The notes under the pieces are model-generated. The model was not told the origin of the DNA. It was given only the letters and a program-made list of their open reading frames with translations, and did not search any database. A DNA stretch of 64,000 nt, taken from positions 124,001 through 188,000 of the forward strand of contig NCEU01000003.1 in NCBI GenBank assembly GCA_002280855.1, given 5' to 3'. The DNA is from Sphingomonadales bacterium 32-65-25. Lineage in GTDB: Bacteria; Pseudomonadota; Alphaproteobacteria; Sphingomonadales; Sphingomonadaceae. Below, piece after piece: positions 8,828-18,288 of this stretch (position 1 is its first letter; the number at the start of each line of letters is the position of its first letter). A program made the translations under genes and the position numbers.

Positions 8828-9788
8828 TGCCCGCCATTTCCAGCATCCGGTCCAGGCTGCGCTTGGCCTTCACCCGCACATCCTCAGGCACCTCGATCTG
8901 CGGCGTCATATCGCGCAGGGAGAGATAGAGTTTCTCCATCGTGTTGAGCGCCATGTAGGGGCAGGTGTTGCAGCTGCAATTGCCGTCGGCACCGGGCGCG
9001 CCGATGAAATTCTTGTGGGGGGCGGCCTTCTGCATCTGGTGGATGATGTTGGGCTCGGTCGCCACGATGATGGTGGGTTCGGGCGAGTTCAGCGCATAAT
9101 TCAGGATGCCGCTGGTCGCGCCGATATAATGCGCCAGATCAAGGATCGCGGCCGGGCATTCGGGGTGGGCCAGCACCGGGGCGGCCGGATGCTGGGCCTT
9201 CAGCTTCAGCAATTCGGTGACCGAGAATTTCTCGTGCACCATGCAGGTGCCATCCCACAACAGCATGTCACGCCCGGTCTTGCGGTTGAGCCAGGCGCCC
9301 AGATGCTTGTCCGGCGCGAACAGGATCTTCTGATCGGCGGGCAGCTGGTTGATGATCTTTTCGGCGGATGACGAGGTGACGATGATGTCGCTCTCTGCCT
9401 TCACCGCCGCCGAACAGTTGATGTAGGTCAGGCTGATATGGTCCGGGTGGGCGCGGCGGAACTTGGCGAAGGCTTCGGGCGGGCAGCTGTCTTCCAGGCT
9501 GCACCCGGCCTTCAGATCGGGCAGAATCACGGTTTTCTGCGGGGAAAGGATCTTGGCCACTTCGGCCATGAATTTCACGCCGCAAAAGGCAATCACATCG
9601 GCATCGGTCGCGGCGGCCTTCTTCGACAGATCGAGACTGTCACCAACAAAATCGGCGATGTCCTGGATTTCGGGCGCCTGATAATAATGGGCGAGGATGA
9701 CGGCGTTGCGTTCCTTGCGCAGGCGGTTGATTTCCGCCTTCACATCGGTGGCAGCGCCGCCGCCGAGCATGTTCAATCGCGCGTCCAT
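8796..9788 (-). CDS. nadA: Quinolinate synthase A
   Basis: [4Fe-4S] enzyme that condenses iminoaspartate with dihydroxyacetone phosphate to quinolinate. The 330 residues carry the expected features: [24 protein letters not shown] (first cluster Cys), AHPECP (second) and [10 protein letters not shown] (third). The ATG overlaps the stop of the metallo-hydrolase gene (TGATG) and the gene overlaps nadC downstream, giving a three-gene operon. nadB or an aspartate dehydrogenase, needed to supply iminoaspartate, is not in the window. Confidence 0.95.
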   Translation of the reverse strand: MDARLNMLGGGAATDVKAEINRLRKERNAVILAHYYQAPEIQDIADFVGDSLDLSKKAAATDADVIAFCGVKFMAEVAKILSPQKTVILPDLKAGCSLEDSCPPEAFAKFRRAHPDHISLTYINCSAAVKAESDIIVTSSSAEKIINQLPADQKILFAPDKHLGAWLNRKTGRDMLLWDGTCMVHEKFSVTELLKLKAQHPAAPVLAHPECPAAILDLAHYIGATSGILNYALNSPEPTIIVATEPNIIHQMQKAAPHKNFIGAPGADGNCSCNTCPYMALNTMEKLYLSLRDMTPQIEVPEDVRVKAKRSLDRMLEMAGNVSAVPVRGD

Positions 9789-10675
9789 CAGACGAGACTC
9801 CAGCTTTCCCCGGCACGGGCAACCTTGCCGCGCCGTTCCAGATCAATGAGATGCGCCAGCACGCTGCGGCCCGCGGCCGGGTGCAGACGTTTGTCGACCA
9901 TGGCATACATCGCCGCCACCATCTGCGGAATGGTCACCAGCCCTTCGCCGATGCCGCGCAGCACCTGGGCTTCACGCTGACGGCGATGGCCGAGCAGATG
10001 CTTCACGAAGCGCTGCGGATCGGTAACGGGCTCACCGTGGGTGGGGTGATAGATGGCGTCATCGCGGGTCAGGAGTTTCTGCAAACTGGCCATGTAATCG
10101 GCCATGTCACCATCGGGCGGCGCGACCACGGTGGTGCTCCAGCCCATGACATGATCGCCGGTGAAGAGGGCCTTCTCCTCGGCCAGCGCAAAGCAGAGAT
10201 GGTTGCTGGTGTGGCCGGGGGTGTGAATGGCCGTGAGCGTCCAGCCGGGACCGGAAACGCTCTCGCCATCAGCCATCACGTGATCGGGGGCATAGGTCGC
10301 ATCGAAGCCGGCATCGGCGCGCGGGCCATCATCAGACAGCACAAGCGGCGCGCAGCCGACGATCTGGGCACCGGTCGCGGCTTTCAGCGCCGGCGCGGCG
10401 GGCGAATGATCCATGTGGGTGTGGGTGATGACGATGTGGGACACCGTTTCGCCAACCAGCGCATCGATCAGCGCGCGGACATGCGCCGGATCATCCGGGC
10501 CGGGATCAATCACCGCCACCGTGCCGCCAGGCTGGCCAACCACGAAGGTGCCGGTGCCGGTGAAAGTGAAGGGCGACGGATTGCGCGCCAACAGCCGGCG
10601 CACCAGCGGGGAACGCGGCACGAGCAGGCCATAGACGGCACTGTCGGGGTGGCTGGCGAGATCCATGCTTCCCAT
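9788..10675 (-). CDS. MBL-fold metallo-hydrolase (LACTB2-like)
   Basis: Metallo-beta-lactamase-fold hydrolase of 295 residues. The metal site [11 protein letters not shown] lies near residues 81-92, with later ligands in HTPGHTSNH and FTGDHVMGW. The C-terminal 65 residues ([13 protein letters not shown] onward) look like the winged-helix tail of LACTB2-type proteins. The substrate is unknown; RNase, thioesterase and glyoxalase-like activities all exist in this superfamily. Start at ATG 10675 gives [15 protein letters not shown] 10666 is possible. It is the first gene of the nadA-nadC operon, a pairing that does not itself explain its role. Confidence 0.8.
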   Translation of the reverse strand: MGSMDLASHPDSAVYGLLVPRSPLVRRLLARNPSPFTFTGTGTFVVGQPGGTVAVIDPGPDDPAHVRALIDALVGETVSHIVITHTHMDHSPAAPALKAATGAQIVGCAPLVLSDDGPRADAGFDATYAPDHVMADGESVSGPGWTLTAIHTPGHTSNHLCFALAEEKALFTGDHVMGWSTTVVAPPDGDMADYMASLQKLLTRDDAIYHPTHGEPVTDPQRFVKHLLGHRRQREAQVLRGIGEGLVTIPQMVAAMYAMVDKRLHPAAGRSVLAHLIDLERRGKVARAGESWSLV

Positions 10676-10774
10676 GTGGCAGCGCCGCCGCGCGATGTGA
10701 AGGGCGGATAAGCAACAACCCGGCTTGGCAAGGCCGCGCCATTGCCGCATGCCAACTGGAAACGGGAGGAAATC

Positions 10775-11995
10775 ATGCAGTTCGACGTGGTCATCGTGGG
10801 CGGCGGGCATGGCGGCGCGGCACAGGCGGCGCAGCTGCGCCAGAAGGGCTTCACCGGCAGCCTGGCCATCATCACGGCCGAACCGGAACTGCCGTATGAG
10901 CGCCCGCCGCTGTCCAAGGAATATCTGGCGGGCGAGAAAAGCTTCGAACGCATGCTGCTGCGTCCGCCGGCCTTCTGGACGGAACGCACTGTCGAGGTGA
11001 TGACCGGCACGCGGGTCACGGCGGTGGATGCCGCGGCGCACACACTGGCGACCACAGCGGGCGACATTGGTTATGGCCAGTTGGTGTGGGCGGCGGGCGG
11101 CGATCCGCGCAAGCTCACCTGCCCCGGCCACGAACTTCCCGGTCTGCATGCCATCCGCACCCGCGCCGATGTCGATGCGCTGAAGGCCGATCTGCGCCCC
11201 GAATCGCGCGTGCTGGTGGTGGGCGGCGGCTATATCGGGCTGGAATCCGCCGCCGTGCTCAGCAAGCTGGGCCACAGCGTGACGGTGATCGAGGCGATGG
11301 ACCGGGTGCTGGCGCGTGTGGCCGGGCCGGAACTTTCAGCTTTTTACGAAGCCGAACATCGCGCGCATGGGGTGGAGATCGTCACCGGCGCCGGCCTGGC
11401 CAGCCTGGCGGCTGCTGGCGACGCCAAGCTCGCCACGCTGACCGATGGGCGGCAGATCGTGGCCGATGTGGTGATCGTTGGCATCGGCATCGTGCCCGCC
11501 GTGGAGCCGTTGTTGGCGGCCGGCGCCACCGGCGGAAACGGTGTGTGGGTGGACGATCATTGCCGCACCAGCCTGCCGGACGTGTTTGCGATTGGTGATT
11601 GCGCGCTGCATGCCAACGCCTTTGCCGGCGGCGCCGAAATCCGGCTCGAATCCGTGCAGAATGCGGCCGACATGGCCGCCACCGTGGCCCGCGTCATCAC
11701 CGGCGATCCCGCGCCCTATCACGCGGTGCCATGGTTCTGGTCCAACCAATATGATCTGCGGCTGCAAACCATGGGCCTGAGCATCGGCCATGATCAGACC
11801 GTGCTGCGCGGTGATCCGGCGACGCGCAGTTTCTCGCTGATCTACCTGAAAGCCGGCAAGGTGATCGCGCTGGACTGCGTGAACGCCGCGCGCGACTATG
11901 TGCAGGGCAAGGCCTTGGTGGAACAGGGCGTGGCGGTTCCGGTGGAGGCACTGGCCGATACGGCAACGCTGCTGAAGACCTGGCATCCGGCCTGA
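10775..11995 (+). CDS. FAD-dependent pyridine nucleotide oxidoreductase (ferredoxin reductase type)
   Basis: Flavoprotein of the putidaredoxin/rhodocoxin reductase family, which passes electrons from NAD(P)H to a [2Fe-2S] ferredoxin. FAD fold VVIVGGGHGG at residues 5-14, NAD(P)H fold LVVGGGYIGLESA near residue 147, and FAIGDCALH near residue 277. The stretch ELPYERPPLSKEYL is characteristic of this subfamily. ATG at 10775 is chosen because GGGAGGA lies 4-10 bases before it. The upstream TTG at 10742 is less likely. No ferredoxin or P450 gene is adjacent, so the partner is unknown. The next gene begins 10 bases later. Confidence 0.85.
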   Translation: MQFDVVIVGGGHGGAAQAAQLRQKGFTGSLAIITAEPELPYERPPLSKEYLAGEKSFERMLLRPPAFWTERTVEVMTGTRVTAVDAAAHTLATTAGDIGYGQLVWAAGGDPRKLTCPGHELPGLHAIRTRADVDALKADLRPESRVLVVGGGYIGLESAAVLSKLGHSVTVIEAMDRVLARVAGPELSAFYEAEHRAHGVEIVTGAGLASLAAAGDAKLATLTDGRQIVADVVIVGIGIVPAVEPLLAAGATGGNGVWVDDHCRTSLPDVFAIGDCALHANAFAGGAEIRLESVQNAADMAATVARVITGDPAPYHAVPWFWSNQYDLRLQTMGLSIGHDQTVLRGDPATRSFSLIYLKAGKVIALDCVNAARDYVQGKALVEQGVAVPVEALADTATLLKTWHPA

Positions 11996-12005
11996 GGGGG
12001 CAAAT

Positions 12006-13139
12006 ATGGACGTTTCACGGCGGGGCTGGCTGGGGCTGGCGGGAACAGCAGCGGTTGCCAGCACAACATTGAACACGGGGGCAAGCGCCACCACAATCCG
12101 GCCCATGGTGGCGGATCCCACCGGCTTTGCCCCGGCACCTGGCATTGCCCATCTGAAATATAACGAGAATCCGCTTGGGCCGCCGGCCTCCGCCATCCAG
12201 GCCATGGCCGAACTGGCGCGCAGCAGCTGGTATTATGCCGACGATGCGGAAGGCCGATTGGCGGCGATGATCGGCAAGCGACTGGGCGTGGCGGCATCGC
12301 AAGTGGTGCTTGGCCACGGCAGTTCCGAAGTCATCACCAGTGCCGCCCTGGCCTGGGGCAAGCGCGGCACCATATTGCTGCCGGCGCTGCAGTTCGATGA
12401 GCCTTTGCTCTATCCGATGGCGCAGGGACTGAATTATCGCCGCGTCGCCATGGCGCCGGATCTGGGCATCGATCTGGGCGCGCTGGCCCGCGCCGCCGCC
12501 GCGCCCGACGTGGCCATGGTCTATCTGTGCAACCCCAACAACCCGACCGGCATGATGCTGCCCGCGGCTGATCTTCTCGCCTTTGCGAAAGCCCTGCCGT
12601 CGCGCGTCACGCTGCTGGTGGATGAAGCCTATATGGAACTGGCCGATGATCCGGCCGGTTCGACCATGCTGCCGCTGGTGCAAGGCGGCGCCAATGTCAT
12701 CGTGACCCGCACGTTCTCCAAGCTGTTCGGCATGGCCGGGCTGCGCATCGGCTATGCTGTCGCTTCGCCCGCCAATGCCGCCGAGCTGAAGCGCCATCGC
12801 GTCACCATCAGCCTGAATGCACCGGGCCTGGCTGCTGCCATCGCTGCCTGGGATGATGGCGCCTTCCAGCAGCAGAGCCGCAGCGCCATCACGGCCGCGC
12901 GCCGGGTGCTGCAGGCCGGCGTGGCCAAGGCCGGCACGATCGCTCTGCCGAGCCAGACCAATTTCCTGTTCGTGAAAGTGGCCGATGCCAACCGCTTTGC
13001 CGCCGCCATGGCCCAGCGCGGCATATTGGTGCGCGGCGCATGGGGGCCGGCCTGGCCGGAGTGGTCGCGGGTATCGACCGGGCGCATGGCCGATGTCGAA
13101 CGCTATGCCGCTGCCCTGCCGGAACTGGTCAGGGCCTGA
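12006..13139 (+). CDS. Tat-exported HisC-like PLP aminotransferase
   Basis: Fold-type I pyridoxal-phosphate aminotransferase of the histidinol-phosphate aminotransferase (HisC) group, 377 residues. Visible are LKYNENPLGPP near the start, YLCNPNNPTG, LLVDEAYMEL and the Schiff-base region TRTFSKLFGMAGLRIGY with the catalytic Lys. Unlike cytosolic HisC it begins with a twin-arginine signal, SRRGWLGLAGTAAVAS, followed by an Ala-rich cleavage region, so the folded enzyme is predicted to be in the periplasm. The substrate is therefore unlikely to be histidinol phosphate for biosynthesis. It probably shares a transcript with the oxidoreductase 10 bases upstream. Confidence 0.8.
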   Translation: MDVSRRGWLGLAGTAAVASTTLNTGASATTIRPMVADPTGFAPAPGIAHLKYNENPLGPPASAIQAMAELARSSWYYADDAEGRLAAMIGKRLGVAASQVVLGHGSSEVITSAALAWGKRGTILLPALQFDEPLLYPMAQGLNYRRVAMAPDLGIDLGALARAAAAPDVAMVYLCNPNNPTGMMLPAADLLAFAKALPSRVTLLVDEAYMELADDPAGSTMLPLVQGGANVIVTRTFSKLFGMAGLRIGYAVASPANAAELKRHRVTISLNAPGLAAAIAAWDDGAFQQQSRSAITAARRVLQAGVAKAGTIALPSQTNFLFVKVADANRFAAAMAQRGILVRGAWGPAWPEWSRVSTGRMADVERYAAALPELVRA

Positions 13140-13217
13140 CCCGCCCTCCCCAAGCTGGCGGTTTGCGCGCTGCCGGCAAGGCGAGTAGCTTGGTTTAAAT
13201 CTTACAGGGGATAGTGC

Positions 13218-14855
13218 GTGACCGAGGCATTTGATTTCATCATCGTCGGCGCGGGTTCCGCCGGATGCGCTCTGGCCAACCGGCTTTCTGCCGATCCCGG
13301 CACGCGGGTGGCGCTGCTGGAAGCCGGTGGCAACGACAACAACATGCTGATCCAGATGCCGGCCGGCATCGCCCAGATCATCCCCCCGGAAAAACCCAGC
13401 CCCTATGATTGGGGCTTCTGGACCGAGCCGCAGGCGCATCTTGGCGGCCGCCCGCTCTATTGGCCGCGCGGCCGGGCCTTGGGCGGATCGTCGTCGATCA
13501 ACGGCATGGTCTATATCCGCGGCCATGCCAGCGATTATGACCGCTGGAGCCAATTGGGGCTGACCGGGTGGGGCTGGGCCGATGTGCTGCCCTATTTCCG
13601 CAAGGCCGAGGATTCGGAACGCGGCAGCGACGAATTTCACGGGAGCGGCGGCCCGCTGCACACCAGCCGCAAGGGCGCCCTGCCCAATCCGCTCAACGCA
13701 GCCTTTGCCGAATCGGCAGTGCAGGCCGGCTACAAGATGACCGACGATTTCAACGGGCCGCAATTCGAAGGCGTTGGCCAATATGACGCGACCATCAAGG
13801 ATGGGGAGCGCTTCTCCGCCGCCAAGGCTTACCTGACGCCCGACGTGCGCAAGCGGCCCAATTTGCAGATCATCACCGGCGTGCAGGCTCGGCGCGTGCT
13901 GCTGGAAGGCAAGCGCGCGGTTGGCGTTGAATATACGCAGGGCGCGTCGCTGCTATCCGCGATGGGCCGGGAAATCATTCTGTGCGGCGGCGCCGTAAAC
14001 AGCCCACAATTGCTCATGCTGTCCGGCATTGGCCCGGCGGCGCATCTGAAGCAGTTTGGTGTGGAGGTGGTGGCCGACAGCCCGGACGTGGGCGGCAATC
14101 TGCAGGATCACCTGGATGTGATCGTGCAATGGCATTGCAGCCAGCCGGTGACGCTCAACAACAATTCGAAATTCATCAACAAGATGAAAGCGCTGGGCAA
14201 ATGGGTGTTCACTCGCACCGGCAATGGCGCCCACATGCCAACGCCCATGGGGGCGTTCCTCTCCACCCGCGAAGGCCTGGCCGCGCCCGATATCCAGATG
14301 CACTTCATGCCGGTACGCGGCAATCCGCACGGCCGCGGCACCATGGATGGGCGCCATGGCTATCAGCTGCACGTGTGCCAGCTGCGCCCGGAAAGCCGCG
14401 GCACGATCCGGCTGAAGTCCGCCGATCCGCTGGCCGCACCGGCGATCGATCCCAATTATCTTTCAGCGCCGGAAGATGTCGAAACCCTGGTGCGCGGTGT
14501 GGAAATGGCCCGTGAGATCGGCCGCCAGCCCGGCTTTGCGCCCTACAACGATGGCGAAGCCTGGCCGGGCCCGGAGGTCACGGATCGCAGCCAGCTGCTG
14601 GAAAAAATGCGTGGCTGGGCCGAAACCATCTATCACCCGGTCGGCAGCTGCCGGATGGGCGTGGATGAACGCGCCGTGGTCGATGGCCAGTTGCGGGTGA
14701 ACGGCGTTGAAGGGCTGCGCGTGATCGATGCCAGCGTGATGCCGTTCCTGGTCTCGGGCAACACCAACGCACCCACCATCATGATCGCCGAAAAGGCCGC
14801 CGACATCATCGCCGCGCGCACCAAGCTGGAACGCAAGCTGGGGTTGGCAGCATGA
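13218..14855 (+). CDS. GMC-family FAD oxidoreductase (choline dehydrogenase-like)
   Basis: Alcohol-oxidising flavoprotein of 545 residues. FAD-binding IIVGAGSAGCALANRLS begins near residue 8, the GMC signature GRALGGSSSINGMVYIRG is near residue 90, and the second signature (SPQLLMLSGIGP) is near residue 264. Active-site His lies in YHPVGSCRMG near residue 472 and Asn in NTNAPT near residue 515. No signal peptide is seen. Start is GTG at 13218 behind CAGGGGA. It overlaps the epoxide hydrolase by four bases (ATGA). Choline is only one possible substrate; coupling to an epoxide hydrolase suggests catabolism of alcohols or terpene- or lipid-like compounds. Confidence 0.85.
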   Translation: MTEAFDFIIVGAGSAGCALANRLSADPGTRVALLEAGGNDNNMLIQMPAGIAQIIPPEKPSPYDWGFWTEPQAHLGGRPLYWPRGRALGGSSSINGMVYIRGHASDYDRWSQLGLTGWGWADVLPYFRKAEDSERGSDEFHGSGGPLHTSRKGALPNPLNAAFAESAVQAGYKMTDDFNGPQFEGVGQYDATIKDGERFSAAKAYLTPDVRKRPNLQIITGVQARRVLLEGKRAVGVEYTQGASLLSAMGREIILCGGAVNSPQLLMLSGIGPAAHLKQFGVEVVADSPDVGGNLQDHLDVIVQWHCSQPVTLNNNSKFINKMKALGKWVFTRTGNGAHMPTPMGAFLSTREGLAAPDIQMHFMPVRGNPHGRGTMDGRHGYQLHVCQLRPESRGTIRLKSADPLAAPAIDPNYLSAPEDVETLVRGVEMAREIGRQPGFAPYNDGEAWPGPEVTDRSQLLEKMRGWAETIYHPVGSCRMGVDERAVVDGQLRVNGVEGLRVIDASVMPFLVSGNTNAPTIMIAEKAADIIAARTKLERKLGLAA

Positions 14856-15994
14856 GCAGCACGCCCTTCACCATCCCGGTGAACGAGGCTGAAGTCGCCT
14901 GGATTCGCGATCGTGTCGCGGCCTATCGCTGGTTTGAAGAGCCGCCGAACGCCGGCTGGCAGCATGGTGCCAACCGCGATTACATGCAACGGCTGCAGGC
15001 GCATTGGCTGAACGGTTACGATTGGGCCGGCGCGGTGGCGCATCTCAATCGGTTGCCGCATGTGCGGGTGCAGGTGGGGGAAGATGGCGGCCAACCCTTC
15101 CATCTCCACTGCATGCACCTGCGCTCCAGCCGGCCCGATGCGCGGCCGCTGCTGATTGCGCATGGCTGGCCGGGATCAATCCTGGAATTCGATGCGATCA
15201 TGGAGAGGCTGGCCGAACCGGAAGACCCGGCCGCACCGGCCTTCCATGTCGTGGCGCCATCGCTGCCCGGTTATGCCTGGTCAGACCGGCCATCGGCACC
15301 GATCGGCCCGCGCGAGGTAGCCCGCCGTTACGATGCCCTGATGGGCGCGCTGGGTTATGACCACTACATCTATCAGGGCGGCGATTGGGGCTGCGTGATC
15401 GGCGGCTGGATGGGGCTCGATTCGGCCAAGGTGCAGGCAATCCACCTCAATGGCTATGGCCTGCGCAGTGCCGATATGACGCCGAACACGCCGGACGAGA
15501 TGGCCTGGATGCAAAAGGCGGTCGCCATGCGCGAAACCGAAACCGCCTATCTGCAGTTGCAGGGCACCAAGCCGCAAAGCCTGGGCTTTGCCATGATGGA
15601 TTCGCCGATGGGGGTGGCCGCCTGGTTCGCCGAGAAGTTCGTCGGCTGGTCGGATGTGGCAGGCGATTATACCGATCCGCCGTTCACCATGGATCAGATG
15701 CTTACTAACATCATGATCTATCTTAGCACCCGCAGTTTCCTCACCGCGACCTGGATCTATCGCGGGCTGTTCCTGGAAGGTGGCTTTGCCATGCCAGCGG
15801 ATCGGCGCGTTGAAGTGCCGGTGGGCGTGGCTGCCTTCCCGCGCGACCTGCTCGCCTTCCCGCCGCGATCGATGGTGGAACGCGGCTATAATGTCGCACA
15901 TTGGACGACCATGCCGCGCGGCGGCCATTTCGCCAGCCTTGAGGAGCCAGAACTTTTCCTGGCCGATTTCAGGGCCTTCGTCGCCAGCCTGTGA
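14852..15994 (+). CDS. Epoxide hydrolase (microsomal EPHX1-like, alpha/beta hydrolase)
   Basis: Alpha/beta hydrolase of 380 residues with the N-terminal epoxide hydrolase (EHN) region. The oxyanion-hole motif HGWPG is near residue 104, the nucleophilic Asp lies in [10 protein letters not shown] near residue 177, and the catalytic His is in [12 protein letters not shown] near residue 357. This fits enzymes that open epoxides to diols. It starts inside the stop of the GMC gene (ATGA), and lipB starts right at its end, so all three are translationally linked. Confidence 0.85.
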   Translation: MSSTPFTIPVNEAEVAWIRDRVAAYRWFEEPPNAGWQHGANRDYMQRLQAHWLNGYDWAGAVAHLNRLPHVRVQVGEDGGQPFHLHCMHLRSSRPDARPLLIAHGWPGSILEFDAIMERLAEPEDPAAPAFHVVAPSLPGYAWSDRPSAPIGPREVARRYDALMGALGYDHYIYQGGDWGCVIGGWMGLDSAKVQAIHLNGYGLRSADMTPNTPDEMAWMQKAVAMRETETAYLQLQGTKPQSLGFAMMDSPMGVAAWFAEKFVGWSDVAGDYTDPPFTMDQMLTNIMIYLSTRSFLTATWIYRGLFLEGGFAMPADRRVEVPVGVAAFPRDLLAFPPRSMVERGYNVAHWTTMPRGGHFASLEEPELFLADFRAFVASL

Positions 15995-15996
15995 GC

Positions 15997-16632
15997 ATGG
16001 CCGATCCGGTCTGGGAGGTAACGCCTGGCCTCACCGCCTATCCGGCCGCATTGACCAGGATGCAGGGAATCGCGGCCGGCATCCGGGCGGGCAGCGAATC
16101 GGAACGCATCTGGCTGGTCGAACACCCCCCACTCTATACCGCCGGCACCAGCGCCGATCCGATAGAACTCATTGATCCAGAACGATTTCCTGTCTTCAAC
16201 GCCGGGCGCGGCGGCCGCTATACCTATCATGGGCCGGGGCAGCGCGTAGCCTATGTGATGCTGGACCTGGCAGCGCGGGGCCGTGATGTCCGGCGTTTTG
16301 TGGCCGCTTTGGAAGGCTGGCTGATCGACACGCTGGCCGATTTTGGGACCAATGGGCGAATTATCCCGGGTAAAGTCGGCGTCTGGGTGGACACGGCGGC
16401 CGGGCCGGCAAAGATCGCTGCCATCGGAGTGCGGGTGCAACGGTGGGTCAGTTTTCATGGACTTTCCCTCAACGTTACGCCCGATCTCAATGATTTCAAT
16501 GGGATAATACCCTGCGGCCTGTCGGATCCAGTCACCAGCCTCGCGGCGTTGGGGCACGGGGCAACGCTTGCGGACGCAGATGAGGCCCTCGCTCGCCATC
16601 TGCCCGCCCTGCTTGCACGTCTCGTCGCATGA
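15997..16632 (+). CDS. lipB: Octanoyltransferase (lipoate biosynthesis)
   Basis: Transfers octanoyl from acyl carrier protein to lipoyl domains of 2-oxoacid dehydrogenases and the glycine cleavage system; the first step of lipoate synthesis. Motifs are [12 protein letters not shown] near residue 75, GKVGVWV and AAIGVRV with the catalytic Lys region, and the catalytic Cys in IPCGLSDP near residue 171. The start is ATG 15997; GTG 15991, overlapping the previous stop, is an alternative. Its place behind an epoxide hydrolase is unusual and lipA is not nearby. Confidence 0.93.
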   Translation: MADPVWEVTPGLTAYPAALTRMQGIAAGIRAGSESERIWLVEHPPLYTAGTSADPIELIDPERFPVFNAGRGGRYTYHGPGQRVAYVMLDLAARGRDVRRFVAALEGWLIDTLADFGTNGRIIPGKVGVWVDTAAGPAKIAAIGVRVQRWVSFHGLSLNVTPDLNDFNGIIPCGLSDPVTSLAALGHGATLADADEALARHLPALLARLVA

Positions 16633-16763
16633 TGTCGGTGATATGCAACGACCCGCTTGCGCGATTTCACGCGTCTCGCTAATGTCTACCGCAGTTGGGG
16701 GATTAAGGCCGAGCCGACCCAACTCGTCCTGGGTTCAGGCGTTACCGTCCAAGGAGATTATAA

Positions 16764-17021
16764 ATGACCATCGTTGAAAAGCTGAAGACTGCCTCGATCA
16801 TCGCTGGCGCCGCTCTGCTCGTCGTCGCTTGCGGCGAAAAGAAGGCTGAAGAAGCCCCGGCCGCTGAAGCCCCGGCCGCTGAAGCCGCTCCGGAAGCCGC
16901 TCCGGCTGCCGACGCCATGGCTCCGGCTGCTGACGCCGCTGCTCCGGCCGCTGACGCCGCTGCTCCGGCCGCTGACGCCGCTGCTCCGGCCGCTGAAGCC
17001 GCTCCGGCTGAAGCCAAGTAA
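16764..17021 (+). CDS. Small Ala/Pro-rich repeat lipoprotein
   Basis: Protein of 85 residues. A signal peptide ends in the lipobox LVVAC (Cys near residue 27), so the mature protein is lipid-anchored. The rest is low-complexity EAAPA and AADAAAP repeats with acidic residues only and a final Lys. Clear ribosome-binding site AAGGAG, 9 bases before ATG. It is followed by its own terminator, so it is a single-gene unit. The function is unknown; such proteins may act as flexible envelope spacers. Confidence 0.8.
   Translation: MTIVEKLKTASIIAGAALLVVACGEKKAEEAPAAEAPAAEAAPEAAPAADAMAPAADAAAPAADAAAPAADAAAPAAEAAPAEAK
16929..16991 (+). repeat. Three perfect 21-bp tandem repeats in the lipoprotein gene
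   Basis: Three identical 21-bp units begin GCTGACGCCGCT at 16929, 16950 and 16971 and encode the heptad ADAAAPA. Degenerate copies flank them. Because the unit is a multiple of three, slippage would change protein length without a frameshift. Confidence 0.85.
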
Positions 17022-17049
17022 TTTCGACTTTTCGTCGAATTGCGTTAGG

Positions 17050-17082
17050 AAGGGCCGTCCCGCTTGGGGCGGCCCTTTTTTC
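17050..17082 (+). terminator. Rho-independent terminator after the lipoprotein gene
   Basis: A GC-rich stem (AGGGCCG pairing with CGGCCCT, extended by CCC/GGG) is followed by six T residues. It separates the lipoprotein from the SCP2 gene. Confidence 0.85.
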
Positions 17083-17103
17083 TTGTTTGGGGAAGGAATT
17101 ACC

Positions 17104-17403
17104 ATGAGCCTTGCACAGATCACGGAACAGATGACCGAGCGCATGGGCGCCGGTGGCCAGTTTAAAAAGTCCGTGAAATTCGATTTCGGCGCCGATGGCC
17201 TGGTGCGCATTGATGATACCGTCTCGCCCGTCGTCGTCAGCAATGAAGACGGCCCCACCGCCTGCAGCATCAAGGTCACGATGGCTGATTTCATGGATAT
17301 CGCCACGGGCAAGCAGAATGCGCAGATGGCGTTCATGATGGGCAAGCTCAAGATCGAAGGCGATATGTCGGTCGCCTTGTCGCTGGGCAGCATCCTGGGT
17401 TGA
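17104..17403 (+). CDS. SCP2 sterol-binding domain protein
   Basis: Single-domain protein of 99 residues starting MSLAQITEQMTERMG. The SCP2 pattern is visible in VKFDFGADGLVRID, ACSIKVTMADFMDIATG and FMMGKLKIEGDMSVALSL. These proteins bind lipids or acyl-CoA in a hydrophobic tunnel. The bacterial role is unclear. GGAAGGAA lies before ATG 17104. The two flanking genes give no pathway context. Confidence 0.85.
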   Translation: MSLAQITEQMTERMGAGGQFKKSVKFDFGADGLVRIDDTVSPVVVSNEDGPTACSIKVTMADFMDIATGKQNAQMAFMMGKLKIEGDMSVALSLGSILG

Positions 17404-17481
17404 ACCGGGCGTGATGGCTCACCGGGCGTGGGCATTGCCCGGCCCGGTGGCCTGAGGCTCCTTTTCTTGAATGGGTAATTG

Positions 17482-18144
17482 ATGCGTTCAATTTTGTGGC
17501 TGGCGCTGAGTTGTTTTCTTGTGGCGAGCGCTGCCGACGCTGCGCCGCGCAAGAGCAAGCGTCCGGTTCGCAAGGCCCCGGTCAAAGCCGCTAGCCGAAT
17601 GTCGGCCAAGCCGCCGGCGCCAAAGCCGCCAACAACAGCCGGCATCATGGTGCCCAAGGCGGTGGTTCTGATCCGGGCGAGCCCGGCTGAAACACGCGCC
17701 CATGCGGTGTGGACATTGCGCGCGGCATTGAACGTCGCTGCCCTGCAGTGCCAATATTCACCGTTCCTGCGCTCGGTGGACAATTATAATCAGATGCTGA
17801 AGAAGCACGGCGGCGAGCTGACATCAGCCCAGACGACGATGCTGAGCCATTATACGCGGACAATGAAGCGCGGCGGCGCAGCGGCTTTTGATCGCTACAA
17901 CACCCGCAGCTACAACAGTTTTTCGACCCTAGATGCGCAATATAATTTTTGCTGGGCTGCTGGTCAGGCGGGCTTGGCAGTGCGCGTCGGCGATGTCGGC
18001 GCAATGGGCCGGATTGCAGAGGCGATGGTACCGGAACTGCGCGCCGCGCTGGCCCATGTGCCGCCGGCTGCCGGATTGAACGTGCCGTCATTGCCGCCGC
18101 TGCCCGATGTGCGGCCGGATCTGGCTAACCTCACCGAGAACTGA
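17482..18144 (+). CDS. Secreted protein of unknown function
   Basis: Protein of 220 residues with a clear signal peptide (MRSILWLALSCFLVASAADA), then a basic Lys/Pro/Ala-rich linker to about residue 55. A helical domain follows with two cysteines (QCQYSPFLRSVDNYNQMLKK and YNFCWAAGQA). I do not recognise the family. The pattern QCQY...LRSVDNYN resembles small periplasmic proteins annotated as hypothetical in sphingomonads, but that is only an impression. The start is ATG 17482. Confidence 0.6.
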   Translation: MRSILWLALSCFLVASAADAAPRKSKRPVRKAPVKAASRMSAKPPAPKPPTTAGIMVPKAVVLIRASPAETRAHAVWTLRAALNVAALQCQYSPFLRSVDNYNQMLKKHGGELTSAQTTMLSHYTRTMKRGGAAAFDRYNTRSYNSFSTLDAQYNFCWAAGQAGLAVRVGDVGAMGRIAEAMVPELRAALAHVPPAAGLNVPSLPPLPDVRPDLANLTEN

Positions 18145-18239
18145 CCGACAGTCTTCTGGTTGGTGGCTTAACAACCAGTCGGCAGCCTGCGTGCTGGGCT
18201 GGCTGTATCTGCTCCTGACTGACGGCAGACAAAGAAAAA

Positions 18240-18264
18240 GGGGGAGCGGCTGAGCCGCTCCCCC
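18240..18264 (-). terminator. Rho-independent terminator of the OmpA-family gene
   Basis: Perfect 11-bp arms (GGGGGAGCGGC) surround the loop TGA. Read on the minus strand, the stem is followed by CTTTTTCTTTG. It lies between the convergent hypothetical and OmpA-family genes. Confidence 0.85.
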
Positions 18265-18288
18265 GATTTCGTTCAGCCTGTAAGCCGC

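Noticed and set aside
16929..16991. CRISPR-like repeat array
   Set aside because: The units are contiguous, in frame and inside a lipoprotein gene with no spacers.
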